Shown in pieces: positions 7,361 to 15,525 of a stretch of 64,000 nucleotides of DNA. The stretch lies in NCBI RefSeq assembly GCF_001975985.1, contig NZ_MTQF01000001.1, forward strand, positions 268,979 through 332,978, written 5' to 3'. The stretch comes from [Flexibacter] sp. ATCC 35103. GTDB taxonomy: Bacteria > Bacteroidota > Bacteroidia > Flavobacteriales > Flavobacteriaceae. Each line of letters starts with the position of its first letter. Position 1 is the first letter of the stretch. The notes below the pieces were generated by a model. It did no database searches. It was not told where the DNA came from and saw only the letters and a program-made list of their open reading frames with translations. The position numbers and the translations under genes were made by a program.

Positions 7361-10300
7361 ATGAAGAATTTATTTTACATGCTGAGTTTCCTTCTTACCC
7401 TGTCCGGGTATGCGCAGGAAAGGACTATTAAAGGAAAAGTACTCGATGCCAAAGACGGACTGCCAATCCCGGGAGTTACCGTTTTTCTTGAGAACTCTTC
7501 TGTATCAAACAACACACAACAAAAAGGAGTTATTCAAAGTGCCAGCTTAGGAACCGTTACTGATTTTGATGGTGCATTCGAATTTAAAATAAACAATAAT
7601 ATCAAAAGTCTGCGCGTAACTTATATAGGTTACTTACCATACACAATCGATATTACGGCACAAAATAATTATACTATTTCTTTGAAATCTGATGTAAGTG
7701 AACTTAAAGAAATTGTAGTAACAGGTTACCAAAAGATCGAAAAAAGAAAACTGACATCGGCTGTTGCACAAGTTGAAATGGCAGATATCAAACAAGCGGG
7801 TGTTGCGAGTTTAGATCAAATGTTAATTGGTCAGGTTGCGGGTGTTGCGGTAACACAGCAAACGGGAGCTCCGGGAACAATCTCAAAAATCAGGATTCGT
7901 GGTACTGCATCTCTTAATGGTGCTCAGGATCCGTTATGGGTTCTTGATGGTTTACCTCTTGAAGGAAATGATGTTCCTCAAAACTACGACAAAGACAATA
8001 TTGATGTATTAAACAATTTTTCTATTGCGGGATTAAATCCTGAGGATATCAAAGATATTACCATATTAAAAGATGCCGCTGCAACTGCAATTTACGGAGC
8101 AAGAGCTGCAAACGGAGTTATTGTGGTAACGACTAAAAAAGGAAGAAAAGGAAGTATGAAAGTAGATTTTAATGTGAATACTTTCGTAACCCAAAAACCT
8201 GATTTTTCTAAATTAAACCTTATGAATTCTTCTCAAAAAGTAGATTTTGAACTTTCGCTGGCTTCAAGAGAAGATTTGACTTACAGAGACGCAAACGGAG
8301 AAATTTCCCGTATTCTTAATCAGGCTAATGAATTAGGAGCCTATAGATCGGGAGGTTTTTCGTCTCTAAGTTCAACAACACAAAATTCTATCAACGCTTT
8401 AAGAAACAATAATACCAATTGGGGTGATTTATTGTACCAAAGTGCCATCAACAAACAATATTCATTAAGCTTATCCGGTGGTGGAGAAAGGTCTGATTAT
8501 TATTTCTCTTTAGGCGCATATGATGAAGAAGGTGCAACTATTGGAACTGGTTTTAAAAGATACAATCTTACCTTAAAAAACAACTATGATGTAACAGATA
8601 AATTGCATGTAGGTGTTGGTATTTTTGGTACACAAAGCAAAAAACAATCTTATATTACAGATGCTGATGCTTATACAAATCCATCGAATTATTCTAGAAA
8701 CGTAAACCCATATTTAACGCCGCTAAATGCTGACGGAAGTTATAATTATGACAAGGATATTAGCGGATATGCCGGTAATTATGTTCCTTTTAATATTTTG
8801 GAAGAAAGAGCTAATACCAATTATGAATTAACGACAAGATCTATAAAAGCTTTACTTGATATTGATTACAATATTACCAAAGGCTTAAAAGCAAGTACAC
8901 AAATTGGTTTACAGTTTGACAACAACTCATCTGAAAAATATGCGGGTCAGGAAACGTATTTTACAAGAAAAGAAAGAGAAAAATCACGTGTATTTATTGA
9001 TGATGTTGATACTTATTTCCTTCCTGCAGGCGGAATTATTCAAAATTCAAACACAGACTTTTTTCAGTACAACTGGAAAACCATGGTAAACTATAACACT
9101 ACTCTTGGCGGAAAACATGAGATAGAAGTTATGGTGGGTAATGAGTTAAGAAGAAACAACAGTACTTCGATTGCTACAAAAGGTTTTGGTTTTGACCCAA
9201 AAACACTGACTACAACTCAAATCATTTTTCCAAATGCAAATACAGCTGCAAGTGCAAACTGGAGAACTTATTTGAAAAGTGAAAATGAAAATGCATTTGC
9301 TTCCTTTTTTGCAACAGCATCTTATACCTATGACAGAAAATATACTTTCTTTGGAAGTGTTCGTTACGACGGATCAGATTTATTTGGTGTAGACCCTAAA
9401 TACAAATACTTGCCATTATGGGCTGCTTCAGGTTCATGGTTAGTCTCTGAAGAAGATTTCTTAAAAGACAGCTCTGTAATTTCTAATTTAAGACTACGTG
9501 CTTCTTACGGATTACAAGGAAATATCGATAAAAATACTTCTCCCTATGTAGTTGGGGTAAATCAGACAACGGTTATTTTACCGGGACAAACAGAGCCTGT
9601 TATTTCAGTAAGTTCTCCTCCTAATGATAAATTAAGATGGGAGAAAACAACAAATACCAACTTTGGGATGGATCTTGGTTTGTTCAACAATCGTGTAAAC
9701 ATTGTAACCGATGTTTATGGCAGAAAAAGTACAGACTTAATTGGTTTACAATCGCTTCCTCTTGAAAACGGATTTGAATTTACAAATGCTAACTGGGCGC
9801 AGGTAACTAATAAAGGTTATGAAATTGCTTTGTCTACACGAAACATTGATCATCCAAATTTTAAATGGAATACAACGATTAATTTCTCTCACAATAAAAG
9901 TAATGTTGATCGTATCGAGATAAGATCAAACAGTTATTTGCCTTCAAGACAAGGACTCCCGGTTAATGCGGTATTCGCATTAAAAACTGCAGGAATTGAT
10001 GAAAATGGCTATCCTTTATTTGTAAATAAAAAAGGAGAAACCGTAAACTCACAAACCTTTTTTGCCCTTTATGACCCATATGCAGAATTATTTCCGGGAG
10101 TACTTTCTACAACAAAACTTACTGATGCTGAGACAAGAGATTTGTTTACTTATGCAGGAGATTTAGATCCTAAATTTACTGGAGGTTTTACAAACACATT
10201 CAAAGTTCATAATTTTGATCTTACAATTGCGACAACTTTCAACATCAAGCAAACTGTTGTAGAAAAACCAACTTTTAACGGTACAATTTTAGACCGTGGT

Positions 10301-10696
10301 CAAAACTATACTACAGATGCACTTAATGTATGGTCACCAACAAATACAAGTTCAAATATTCCCGGAATCACAAGTGAGACTTCAGGAACGGGAGATTCAT
10401 GGATGGCATACCAATGGTATTCTGGCGGAAACCAAATTCAAATGTATAACTACTTAGATACATGGGTTCACGAAATGAGTTTTATGCGTTTAAGCAGTGT
10501 TCGTTTAGGATATTCGTTACCTAAAAAAGCAACAAATACCTTGTTTATGGATACTGTAAGATTTAGTATTGAAGGTAGAAACCTATTCGTAATCAGCTCT
10601 GATTACAAAGGCTATTTTGATCCTGAAACATACGGAAATATCTATGCACAACCAATCCCAAGATCAATTTCTTTAGGATGTAACCTAACTTTTTAA
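7361..10696 (+). CDS. SusC/RagA-type TonB-dependent outer membrane transporter
   Basis: Outer-membrane active transporter of oligomeric nutrients, 1111 residues. The signal peptide ends near SGYAQ. Residues about 22-115 are a carboxypeptidase-regulatory-like domain (KGKVLDAKDGLPIPGVTV). The segment ELKEIVVTGYQ is the TonB-box region. The plug follows with IRGTASLNGAQDPLWVLDG and DAAATAIYGARAANGVIVV, hallmarks of SusC proteins. The rest is a 22-strand barrel ending SISLGCNLTF with a terminal Phe. There is no STN domain, so control by an anti-sigma factor is not expected. It lies between a metalloprotease and a SusD lipoprotein and is bracketed by LytS/LytTR genes; no glycoside hydrolase is adjacent, which favours a peptide substrate. 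Confidence 0.95.
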   Translation: MKNLFYMLSFLLTLSGYAQERTIKGKVLDAKDGLPIPGVTVFLENSSVSNNTQQKGVIQSASLGTVTDFDGAFEFKINNNIKSLRVTYIGYLPYTIDITAQNNYTISLKSDVSELKEIVVTGYQKIEKRKLTSAVAQVEMADIKQAGVASLDQMLIGQVAGVAVTQQTGAPGTISKIRIRGTASLNGAQDPLWVLDGLPLEGNDVPQNYDKDNIDVLNNFSIAGLNPEDIKDITILKDAAATAIYGARAANGVIVVTTKKGRKGSMKVDFNVNTFVTQKPDFSKLNLMNSSQKVDFELSLASREDLTYRDANGEISRILNQANELGAYRSGGFSSLSSTTQNSINALRNNNTNWGDLLYQSAINKQYSLSLSGGGERSDYYFSLGAYDEEGATIGTGFKRYNLTLKNNYDVTDKLHVGVGIFGTQSKKQSYITDADAYTNPSNYSRNVNPYLTPLNADGSYNYDKDISGYAGNYVPFNILEERANTNYELTTRSIKALLDIDYNITKGLKASTQIGLQFDNNSSEKYAGQETYFTRKEREKSRVFIDDVDTYFLPAGGIIQNSNTDFFQYNWKTMVNYNTTLGGKHEIEVMVGNELRRNNSTSIATKGFGFDPKTLTTTQIIFPNANTAASANWRTYLKSENENAFASFFATASYTYDRKYTFFGSVRYDGSDLFGVDPKYKYLPLWAASGSWLVSEEDFLKDSSVISNLRLRASYGLQGNIDKNTSPYVVGVNQTTVILPGQTEPVISVSSPPNDKLRWEKTTNTNFGMDLGLFNNRVNIVTDVYGRKSTDLIGLQSLPLENGFEFTNANWAQVTNKGYEIALSTRNIDHPNFKWNTTINFSHNKSNVDRIEIRSNSYLPSRQGLPVNAVFALKTAGIDENGYPLFVNKKGETVNSQTFFALYDPYAELFPGVLSTTKLTDAETRDLFTYAGDLDPKFTGGFTNTFKVHNFDLTIATTFNIKQTVVEKPTFNGTILDRGQNYTTDALNVWSPTNTSSNIPGITSETSGTGDSWMAYQWYSGGNQIQMYNYLDTWVHEMSFMRLSSVRLGYSLPKKATNTLFMDTVRFSIEGRNLFVISSDYKGYFDPETYGNIYAQPIPRSISLGCNLTF

Positions 10697-10707
10697 ACTG
10701 ATTCAAA

Positions 10708-12027
10708 ATGAAAAATATATTAAAATACGTATTCTTTGCCAGCGTTGCCATCACGACTGTAAGCTGCGATCATTATCTTGATGTTCAGCCGGTGGGTAAA
10801 GTAATTCCGGAAACCTTAACAGATTACAGAGCTGTATTAACAAAAGGATATTCTGCTTATCAGGCTCATAAATCATTATCAGCTTTAAGAGCCGATGAAT
10901 TATTCCTGAATGAAGACAATGATAATTCTGTTTTCTATAAAGATATTTTTATCTGGAAAGATGCCAATCCTGATAAGCTTACAAACGTTTTTCCATATGC
11001 GGGATTGTACACCAGGATTTTCTATACGAATGTAGTTATCAATGAAGCAAGCCAAAAACTGCCTCCTTCTGCAGAGAAAGATCAGTTAATTGGAGAAGCT
11101 TATGCCTTAAGAGCCTTAACTTATTTTGATTTGATTAACCTTTTTGGAAAACCTTATAATGCCGCAACAGCTGCAACAGACAAAGGTGTTCCGTTAGCTT
11201 TAAAAATAGATTTAGAACAAGCTTATGTTCCGGAAAGTGTCGCTGTAATTTATGATCAGATTCTTTCTGACAATCAGGAAGCACTAAAATTGCTAAACCT
11301 GGACACTCAGGCAGCCGGTATGAATTATCGTTTTTCGAAAGTTGCCTTATATACAATGGAATCCCGCATTTTCCTCTACAAAAAAGAATGGGCTAAAGCA
11401 ATTGAAGCGGCAGATAAAGCCATGACCTACAAGAATACGTTAACCAACCTGAACACAACAGCGGTTTTACCTAACTTGTATAATGGTGCAGAATCGATAT
11501 TAGCGCTTGAAGATACTTTTATCAATCTTCTAAAAGGAACTTCATATGTATCACCAGCATTAATTGGTGCATATGATAAAACAAACGATTTGCGTTTTGC
11601 ATTGTATTTTCAGGCAAGCGGAAGCAGGTTCAGATTTAAAAAAGGTGGTGATATCAATCAGAAATGTACGTTTAGAACCTCTGAATTATACCTGACAAAA
11701 GCAGAAGCATCGGCTCAGTTAAGTGATCTTCCAACGGCAAGAACAACCGTATTGGCTTTTATCAAAAATAGATATAAAGCTACAGCTTTTAACACTTTAA
11801 GCACATCGATTGCTGCAATGACACAAACCCAAATTCTTGATTTTATAGCTCAGGAAAGACAACGTGAGTTTGTTATCGAAGGTCAGCGTTGGTTTGATTT
11901 AAGAAGAAATAATCAAAAACAAATCATTCATACCTTCAAAGGTGAAGATTTCACCCTGACAGAAAATGATCCGCGTTATACGCTGCCATTTCCCCAAGAG
12001 GCACGTTTAAACAATCCTGAATTGTGA
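10708..12027 (+). CDS. SusD/RagB-type nutrient-binding lipoprotein
   Basis: Surface-exposed lipoprotein that forms the lid of the preceding SusC transporter, 439 residues, short for the family. The lipobox is VSC in AITTVSCDHYLDVQPVGK. The N-terminal SusD region includes DQLIGEAYALRALTYFDLINLFG, and the C-terminal region includes ERQREFVIEGQRWFDLRR, both classical SusD signatures. Helical TPR-like segments lie between them. The gene is 11 bases behind SusC, and a strong hairpin terminator follows directly. The small size resembles RagB-like peptide systems more than large glycan binders, but that is only suggestive. Confidence 0.93.
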   Translation: MKNILKYVFFASVAITTVSCDHYLDVQPVGKVIPETLTDYRAVLTKGYSAYQAHKSLSALRADELFLNEDNDNSVFYKDIFIWKDANPDKLTNVFPYAGLYTRIFYTNVVINEASQKLPPSAEKDQLIGEAYALRALTYFDLINLFGKPYNAATAATDKGVPLALKIDLEQAYVPESVAVIYDQILSDNQEALKLLNLDTQAAGMNYRFSKVALYTMESRIFLYKKEWAKAIEAADKAMTYKNTLTNLNTTAVLPNLYNGAESILALEDTFINLLKGTSYVSPALIGAYDKTNDLRFALYFQASGSRFRFKKGGDINQKCTFRTSELYLTKAEASAQLSDLPTARTTVLAFIKNRYKATAFNTLSTSIAAMTQTQILDFIAQERQREFVIEGQRWFDLRRNNQKQIIHTFKGEDFTLTENDPRYTLPFPQEARLNNPEL

Positions 12028-12034
12028 TTGAATC

Positions 12035-12063
12035 AGCTCCGTTTTTTAACGGAGCTTTTTTTT
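12035..12063 (+). terminator. Intrinsic terminator after SusD
   Basis: Stem AGCTCCGTT / AACGGAGCT with a TTTT loop, followed by a run of seven T. It ends the metalloprotease-SusC-SusD operon. Confidence 0.9.
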
Positions 12064-12086
12064 AACTTTACCGAAAATTAAATGCC

Positions 12087-12845
12087 ATGAAAATAGTTAT
12101 TATTGAAGACGAACATCTTGCTTCAAGCTATCTCAAATCAATACTGGAACAACAAAATATACTTTCAATACGTGAAATAACAGTGCTGAAATCCGTAAAA
12201 GATTCCGTTGCTTTTTTTACAGAAAACAATGTTGATCTTGCTTTTATGGATATTCATTTAGGAGACGGTAAAAGTCTTGATATATTTGAGCAGGCAACCA
12301 TTTCATGTCCGGTTATTTTTATTACTGCCTATGATTCTTATGCCGTAAAAGTATTCAAACATTTTACCATAGATTATCTTCTAAAACCTTATGAAGAAGA
12401 AGAATTATTAGAAGCTTTAAAGAAATACAAAAACATCAAAGAAACCTTTAATACAAATCTTATTGTAGAATCTCTGGTCGAAATCGAAAATCAAAGCAGC
12501 ATCCAGCATCATTTTTTAGTGAATCACAGAGATAAACTCATATCTGTAAACGATACTTCGATTACGTACTTTTTTGCCACAGGAAAGCATATGTTTATTT
12601 ACACCAATTCCGGAAGCAGCTATTTATACAACAGTAACTTAACAGATTTAATCAACAAACTTAATCCTGTTATCTTTTTTAAAATAAACAGAAAATATAT
12701 TATTAACCGTCATCATATTCAGGAAATTATCAAACATTCGAGCCAGAAAATAGAGGTTTTATTAAATGTCGCAATTCCAGATACAGAACCAATTATTTTA
12801 AGCAAAAAGGAAATTAATAATTTCAAGAATTGGCTGGATTCTTAA
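12087..12845 (+). CDS. LytTR-family response regulator
   Basis: Cytosolic two-component response regulator, 252 residues. The receiver domain spans residues 1-120 with acidic EDE near residue 8, phosphoacceptor Asp55 in AFMDIHLGDG, and LKPYEEEELLEALKKY at its end. The LytTR DNA-binding domain spans about 145-250 (FLVNHRDKLISV, FFKINRKYIINRHHI). The ATG at 12087 is only 23 bases past the SusD terminator. TAACTTTA at 12063-12070 is a poor -7 match and would give a very short leader. Its partner is most likely the LytS-type kinase at 3067, separated by the protease-SusCD operon. Confidence 0.92.
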   Translation: MKIVIIEDEHLASSYLKSILEQQNILSIREITVLKSVKDSVAFFTENNVDLAFMDIHLGDGKSLDIFEQATISCPVIFITAYDSYAVKVFKHFTIDYLLKPYEEEELLEALKKYKNIKETFNTNLIVESLVEIENQSSIQHHFLVNHRDKLISVNDTSITYFFATGKHMFIYTNSGSSYLYNSNLTDLINKLNPVIFFKINRKYIINRHHIQEIIKHSSQKIEVLLNVAIPDTEPIILSKKEINNFKNWLDS

Positions 12846-12889
12846 AATCTTTTGTGTTTGATCTATTTTAAAATATAAAATATCAATAA

Positions 12890-13202
12890 ATATATCGCTC
12901 CGCTGGAGCTTTGGCTACAATTGTATTTTTATTTTTGCTATAGATATATCGCTCCGCTGGAGCTTTGGCTATGATAACGAATATATTTGCTATAAATATA
13001 ATACTCCTCCGGAGCTTTCTTTTTTATGTTTCTAGGTTAATGATAATAGAGTCCCAGCGGCACATAATATTTATAGAAAATCAGAAATTTGTGAAGTAAA
13101 GTCCCAGCGGGATGTAATATTTATAGAAAAAGCCCCAACGGGGTGAAATATTTATAGAAATCAAAAATCCGTGAAATAAAGCCCCAGCGGGGTGAAATAT
13201 AT
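12890..13202. repeat. Cluster of seven short GC-containing palindromic repeats
   Basis: Two copies of ATATCGCTCCGCTGGAGCTT (starting about 12893 and 12948) and a variant with CTCCTCCGGAGCTT (about 13003) stand in one orientation. Four copies of GTCCCAGCGG or GCCCCAGCGGGGTGAAATAT stand in the other, at 13051, 13101, 13132 and 13181, each followed by ATATTTATAGAAA or a variant. The units are GC islands in very AT-rich DNA, with spacing irregular between 30 and 55 bases. They could fold into hairpins across the cluster. This is a dispersed intergenic repeat family rather than CRISPR. Confidence 0.8.
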
Positions 13203-13210
13203 CTCAACTA

Positions 13211-13463
13211 TTTCTCTATTTTTTAATTTTTTTTCTCGCAGATCTGGCAGATTGAGCAGATTTTAAAAAATCATTTTAATCTTTTAATCTGCAGCAATTA
13301 TTTATCATACAGCTTCGCAATTATACTATGCGGTAATATTCTAAGTGAAACGACTTTTATACAATCCTAAAAACTATGTCTCTATTGTTTAATTTTTTTT
13401 ACGCAGATCTGTCAGATTGAGCAGATTTAAAAAAAATGTTTTAATCTTTTAATCTGTGGCTAT
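13211..13463. repeat. Pair of direct repeats containing the CGCAGATCT word
   Basis: Two copies of about 80 bases begin near 13211 and 13378. Each holds a T-rich run, CGCAGATCTG-CAGATTGAGCAG and TTTTAATCTTTTAATCTG. Inside each, GCAGATT and AATCTG(C) can pair as a hairpin. The copies are separated by about 85 bases that contain no gene. This completes the non-coding interval between the LytTR regulator and the next gene. Confidence 0.7.
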
Positions 13464-13534
13464 TAGTTTTTCTTCAATCCTAATTAAAATTTATTGATAT
13501 TTGTAAAAGCACTTCTCTCCTACTTTCAAAACAA

Positions 13535-14179
13535 ATGAAAAAAATAATCTTAATTTCCGTTATCAGTTTAATCGTTTTTTATCTCATTCGAGAAAAGGTT
13601 TACAAACCCTACATGTGGAAAAAAGCAATCCAGACAAAAGAACATCAACTGCAATTAGGAAGTTTTATTTTTAGTAAAGAAACCGGCATTAACGGAAGCC
13701 AGAGTTACCAGAAATATTATTTTGTATTTAAAGTTATCGAAATCGACGGCGATTATGTCCGACTTTCGGTTATCAGGCAATTGTCAGAAAAAGATAATCT
13801 AAAAGAATCTGATTTTTCTATAACTTCAGATCAATACAAAAGTTTAAAACAAAATATTAAAAGTCTGACCATAACCCCCATTTTGTCTGAAGATTTATAT
13901 AAAGGCGATGGTGATTCATTTACGTTAAATGATTATTTATTGAATAAATATCCGGTTTTAAAGCAATCCCGATATTATTATGAAGATATTCCTCAAGAAT
14001 CAAAAAATAAGGGTATACCCAAAAAACCTGATGATTATGAAATGTATTTCAGCATGGTTTATTCTAAAAAAGAAATCATAGAAAAAGGACAACTTATTCC
14101 GTGGACAATGACCAATAGTTTTAATAACAAACCTTTACTATCTAACTATTCAAAAGATATAGATTTAATTATAAACTGA
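13535..14179 (+). CDS. Uncharacterised membrane-anchored protein
   Basis: I do not recognise this 214-residue protein. It opens with MKKIILISVISLIVFYLIREKVYK, a single hydrophobic helix followed by a basic segment, so a membrane anchor or uncleaved signal is likely. The rest is soluble, rich in Lys, Tyr and Ser, with alternating strands such as YYFVFKVIEIDGDYVRLSVI, which could be a small beta domain. No catalytic motif is visible. It stands alone behind a long repeat region and is followed on the same strand by the AhpD-like gene 121 bases on. It is a real gene by its codon usage and signal anchor. Confidence 0.6.
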   Translation: MKKIILISVISLIVFYLIREKVYKPYMWKKAIQTKEHQLQLGSFIFSKETGINGSQSYQKYYFVFKVIEIDGDYVRLSVIRQLSEKDNLKESDFSITSDQYKSLKQNIKSLTITPILSEDLYKGDGDSFTLNDYLLNKYPVLKQSRYYYEDIPQESKNKGIPKKPDDYEMYFSMVYSKKEIIEKGQLIPWTMTNSFNNKPLLSNYSKDIDLIIN

Positions 14180-14300
14180 AAACCCTTGTAAAATCAAGGC
14201 TTTTAAAAATAATTGAAAAAATTTAATATTTTTTTTCAAAATTTTGTCCAATCTCGAAAGTTCAGTTGTCATTAGGGTATAACATTTAAAATTATACATT

Positions 14301-14753
14301 ATGGAAACTAGAATCAATGCATTCGAAAAAGGACAAAAAGCTTTAAGCACATTATTTGCTATTACAGGTTATATCAAAAAATCAGGACTTGAAAAATCAT
14401 TATTGGATTTAGTCGATTTTAGAGTATCACAAATCAACAGCTGTGCATATTGCTTAGACATGCACTCAAAAGAAGCTTTGGCAACCGGTGAAACCACGCA
14501 GCGTTTATTTGGTTTAAGCGCCTGGAGAGAAACTCCTTATTACACTCAAAGAGAAAGAGCTGCTCTTGCCTGGGCTGAAGCCGTTACCGCTTGTGAGGTT
14601 CATGATGAAGTTTACGCCCTTGTAAAAACCGAATTCTCTGATGAAGAGCTTATCGATCTTACACTAGTAATTACAACTATCAATACCTGGAATCGTTTTA
14701 ATCTTGCTTTTCCTAATACTCCGGGAACTTACAGAGTGGGACAATTTGGATAA
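14301..14753 (+). CDS. Carboxymuconolactone decarboxylase / AhpD-like protein
   Basis: Small helical protein of the AhpD-like superfamily, 150 residues, probably a peroxidase or redox protein. The redox pair Cys48-x-x-Cys51 with His55 is seen in SCAYCLDMHSKEAL. The C-terminal LTLVITTINTWNRFN is typical of this family. The cytosolic location fits the lack of a signal. A hairpin terminator follows. It stands next to a DGPF protein and an ECF42-type sigma factor, a neighbourhood often seen for proteins under that sigma class; regulation by it is inferred. Confidence 0.9.
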   Translation: METRINAFEKGQKALSTLFAITGYIKKSGLEKSLLDLVDFRVSQINSCAYCLDMHSKEALATGETTQRLFGLSAWRETPYYTQRERAALAWAEAVTACEVHDEVYALVKTEFSDEELIDLTLVITTINTWNRFNLAFPNTPGTYRVGQFG

Positions 14754-14760
14754 ATAATTC

Positions 14761-14823
14761 AGGCTGTTTTTTGTCTGAGGTAAAACACTAAATTTATATC
14801 TCAGATAAAAAATGGCTTTTTTT
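14761..14823 (+). terminator. Terminator-like hairpin after the AhpD-like gene
   Basis: GGCTGTTTTTTGTCTGAG pairs with CTCAGATAAAAAATGGCT through a TCTGAG/CTCAGA core plus A:T and G:U pairs, with a loop of about 18 bases. A T-run follows. Confidence 0.65.
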
Positions 14824-14865
14824 ATTAAAATAAATAGCAATCAATAATTTTTAAGATATAAAATA

Positions 14866-15204
14866 ATGAACGAATTCATATTAATTTTCAGAAGGGATTT
14901 TACGACCAAAGAAAATCAGCCTTCACCTGAAGAATTGCAGCAGCATTTACAACAATGGCAAAACTGGTTTGGCGGTCTGGCGGCACAAGACAAACTCGCA
15001 AGACCTTTGCAACGCTGGGATGGTCAGGGAAAACTAGTCAGCAAAGCCAAAGGAGTTACTGATGGACCTTTTGTAGAAATAAAAGAATCTATTGGCGGAT
15101 TAATAATCATAAAAGCCAAAGATTACGACGAAGCTGCCGAAATTGCACAAGGATGTCCGGTTTTAAATTTAGGCGGGAATGTAGAGATACGTCAGGCAAT
15201 GTAG
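14866..15204 (+). CDS. DGPF/YCII-domain protein
   Basis: Small cytosolic protein of the YCII-related superfamily, 112 residues, a complete domain. The DGPFVEIKESIGG segment contains the DGPF signature, and residues 5-10 (ILIFRRDF) form the first ferredoxin-like strand. The biochemical function of these proteins is not established. Genes of this family are the characteristic neighbours and reported targets of ECF42 sigma factors, and such a sigma gene follows at 15526. It has its own transcription unit, since a terminator precedes it. Confidence 0.88.
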   Translation: MNEFILIFRRDFTTKENQPSPEELQQHLQQWQNWFGGLAAQDKLARPLQRWDGQGKLVSKAKGVTDGPFVEIKESIGGLIIIKAKDYDEAAEIAQGCPVLNLGGNVEIRQAM

Positions 15205-15229
15205 AAAGTTAGAGAATAGAGGGAAGAAT

Positions 15230-15520
15230 ATAGAGTATAGAAAAAAGAAGCAAGAAGCAAGAAGCAAGAGTCAAGATTTCAGATTATGGATTATGGATTT
15301 TAATTTTTTTATGAACTATTTATTATAAATCTTATCTCTATACTCCATATTCTATGTTCTAAAATCTTGCTTCTATTCTCTATATTCTATGCTCTAAAAT
15401 CTATATTATATGTTCTAAAATCTTGCTTCTTGACTCTTGCTTCTATTCTCTCTATTCTATTCTCTAAAATCTTGACTCTTGCTTCTTTCCTCTATATTCT
15501 AAACTCTAAAATCTAAACTC
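15230..15520. repeat. Low-complexity repeat region before the sigma factor
   Basis: Words such as AAGCAAGAAGCAAGAGTCAAG in the first 45 bases reappear as reverse complements (CTTGCTTCTTGACTCTTGC, CTTGACTCTTGCTTC). Between them stand many variants of TCTATATTCTATGCTCTAAAATC. The region can form long imperfect hairpins and has no ORF. It may separate transcription of the DGPF gene from the sigma gene. Confidence 0.7.
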
Positions 15521-15525
15521 AATTT

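Noticed and set aside
3067..12845. The first SusCD locus as a polysaccharide utilisation locus
   Set aside because: No glycoside hydrolase, lyase or esterase is present; a metalloprotease occupies that place.
12890..13202. Seven short repeats as a CRISPR array
   Set aside because: Units stand in both orientations and have irregular spacing and variable sequence.
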